Assembly: GCA_949841045.1 (NCBI GenBank)
Contig: CATKXS010000012.1
Span: forward strand, 1-37,983
Length of the DNA stretch: 37,983 nucleotides
Origin: an uncultured Clostridia bacterium
Lineage (GTDB): Bacteria; Bacillota; Clostridia; Christensenellales; UBA1242
Direction of reading: 5' to 3'
Part shown: one piece after another, positions 37,904-37,983 of the stretch
How the letters are laid out: each line of letters opens with the position of its first letter
Position numbering within the stretch: position 1 is the first letter of the stretch
The notes under the pieces: model-generated
Seen by the model: the letters and a program-made list of their open reading frames with translations, nothing else
Databases searched by the model: none
What the model was told of the DNA's origin: nothing
Position numbers and translations under genes: made by a program

Positions 37904-37983
37904 TTAATCTCTTGCCATTTTCATAATTTCTTTTCTAAGTTTGAATTTTTCCAAAATTAAAATATTGTTTTTAAATTTATTAT
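37904..37983 (-). CDS. C-terminal end of a gene entering from the right edge
   Basis: On the minus strand a frame is open from the edge and reads NKFKNNILILEKFKLRKEIM, then KMARD and TAA at 37904. It is basic and helix-like, and the terminator at 37814 follows. Only 26 codons are visible, so the call is tentative and no product can be named. Confidence 0.4.
   Translation of the reverse strand, partial: NKFKNNILILEKFKLRKEIMKMARD

Overview
The window is AT-rich DNA (roughly 30% GC by eye) from a Gram-positive-type anaerobe, most likely an uncultured gut-type Clostridia/Bacillota lineage. This rests on near-consensus sigma-A promoters with 17-nt spacers, Shine-Dalgarno (SD) starts, intrinsic terminators, a lipobox lipoprotein, a dlt-like operon and a probable OLE RNA with its partner protein OapA. 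Gene order looks chromosomal. No tRNA, rRNA, IS element, prophage or CRISPR array was seen. Most genes are on the minus strand.

Layout. 1-1.7 kb: start of a large InlB-repeat surface protein (runs off the left edge) behind a promoter containing a G9 tract. 2-10 kb: glutamyl-tRNA synthetase, a lipoprotein/membrane-protein pair, replicative helicase DnaB, two small unknowns, GTPase TypA/BipA. 10-10.5 kb: a repeat cluster. 10.5-13.8 kb: a coiled-coil protein, then rpsF-ssb-rpsR-rpmE and an acetyltransferase. 14-16.1 kb: OapA-like membrane protein, a DUF5662 protein and a ~600-nt structured RNA with its own promoter and terminator. 16.5-18.6 kb (plus strand): Smr-domain protein and a minimal two-gene SUF-like Fe-S system. 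18.6-29.7 kb: mixed metabolic and accessory genes (radical-SAM-like protein, IMPase, HAD protein, S-4TM-like membrane protein, sugar isomerase, hydrolase, GNAT, ASCH, AsnA, PncC, a broken radical SAM gene, a deoxyribosyltransferase/phosphoesterase fusion, Nudix). 29.8-35.3 kb: an unusual dlt-like operon, MBOAT - SGNH - adenylation enzyme - PLP decarboxylase - carrier protein. 35.6-37.8 kb: aspartase and a CYTH-like protein.

Most notable: (i) three G9 homopolymers, one in the spacer of the surface-protein promoter, one inside the MBOAT gene of the dlt-like operon and one inside a sugar isomerase gene, which together look like simple-sequence phase variation of the cell surface; (ii) the dlt-like operon carries an amino-acid decarboxylase and a Ser in place of the DltA chirality Cys, so it may attach a decarboxylated amino acid to a wall polymer instead of D-Ala; (iii) a probable OLE RNA locus; (iv) three genes whose promoter places the transcription start on or next to the ATG (leaderless mRNAs); (v) many short perfect palindromes with a TAA/TTA loop and different stems, plus a hairpin-associated CATTTGGCTTRGGAAC repeat; (vi) small genes missed by ORF callers, the best a 25-codon ORF with its own consensus promoter, SD and terminator.

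All calls come from reading the sequence; no database search was run.
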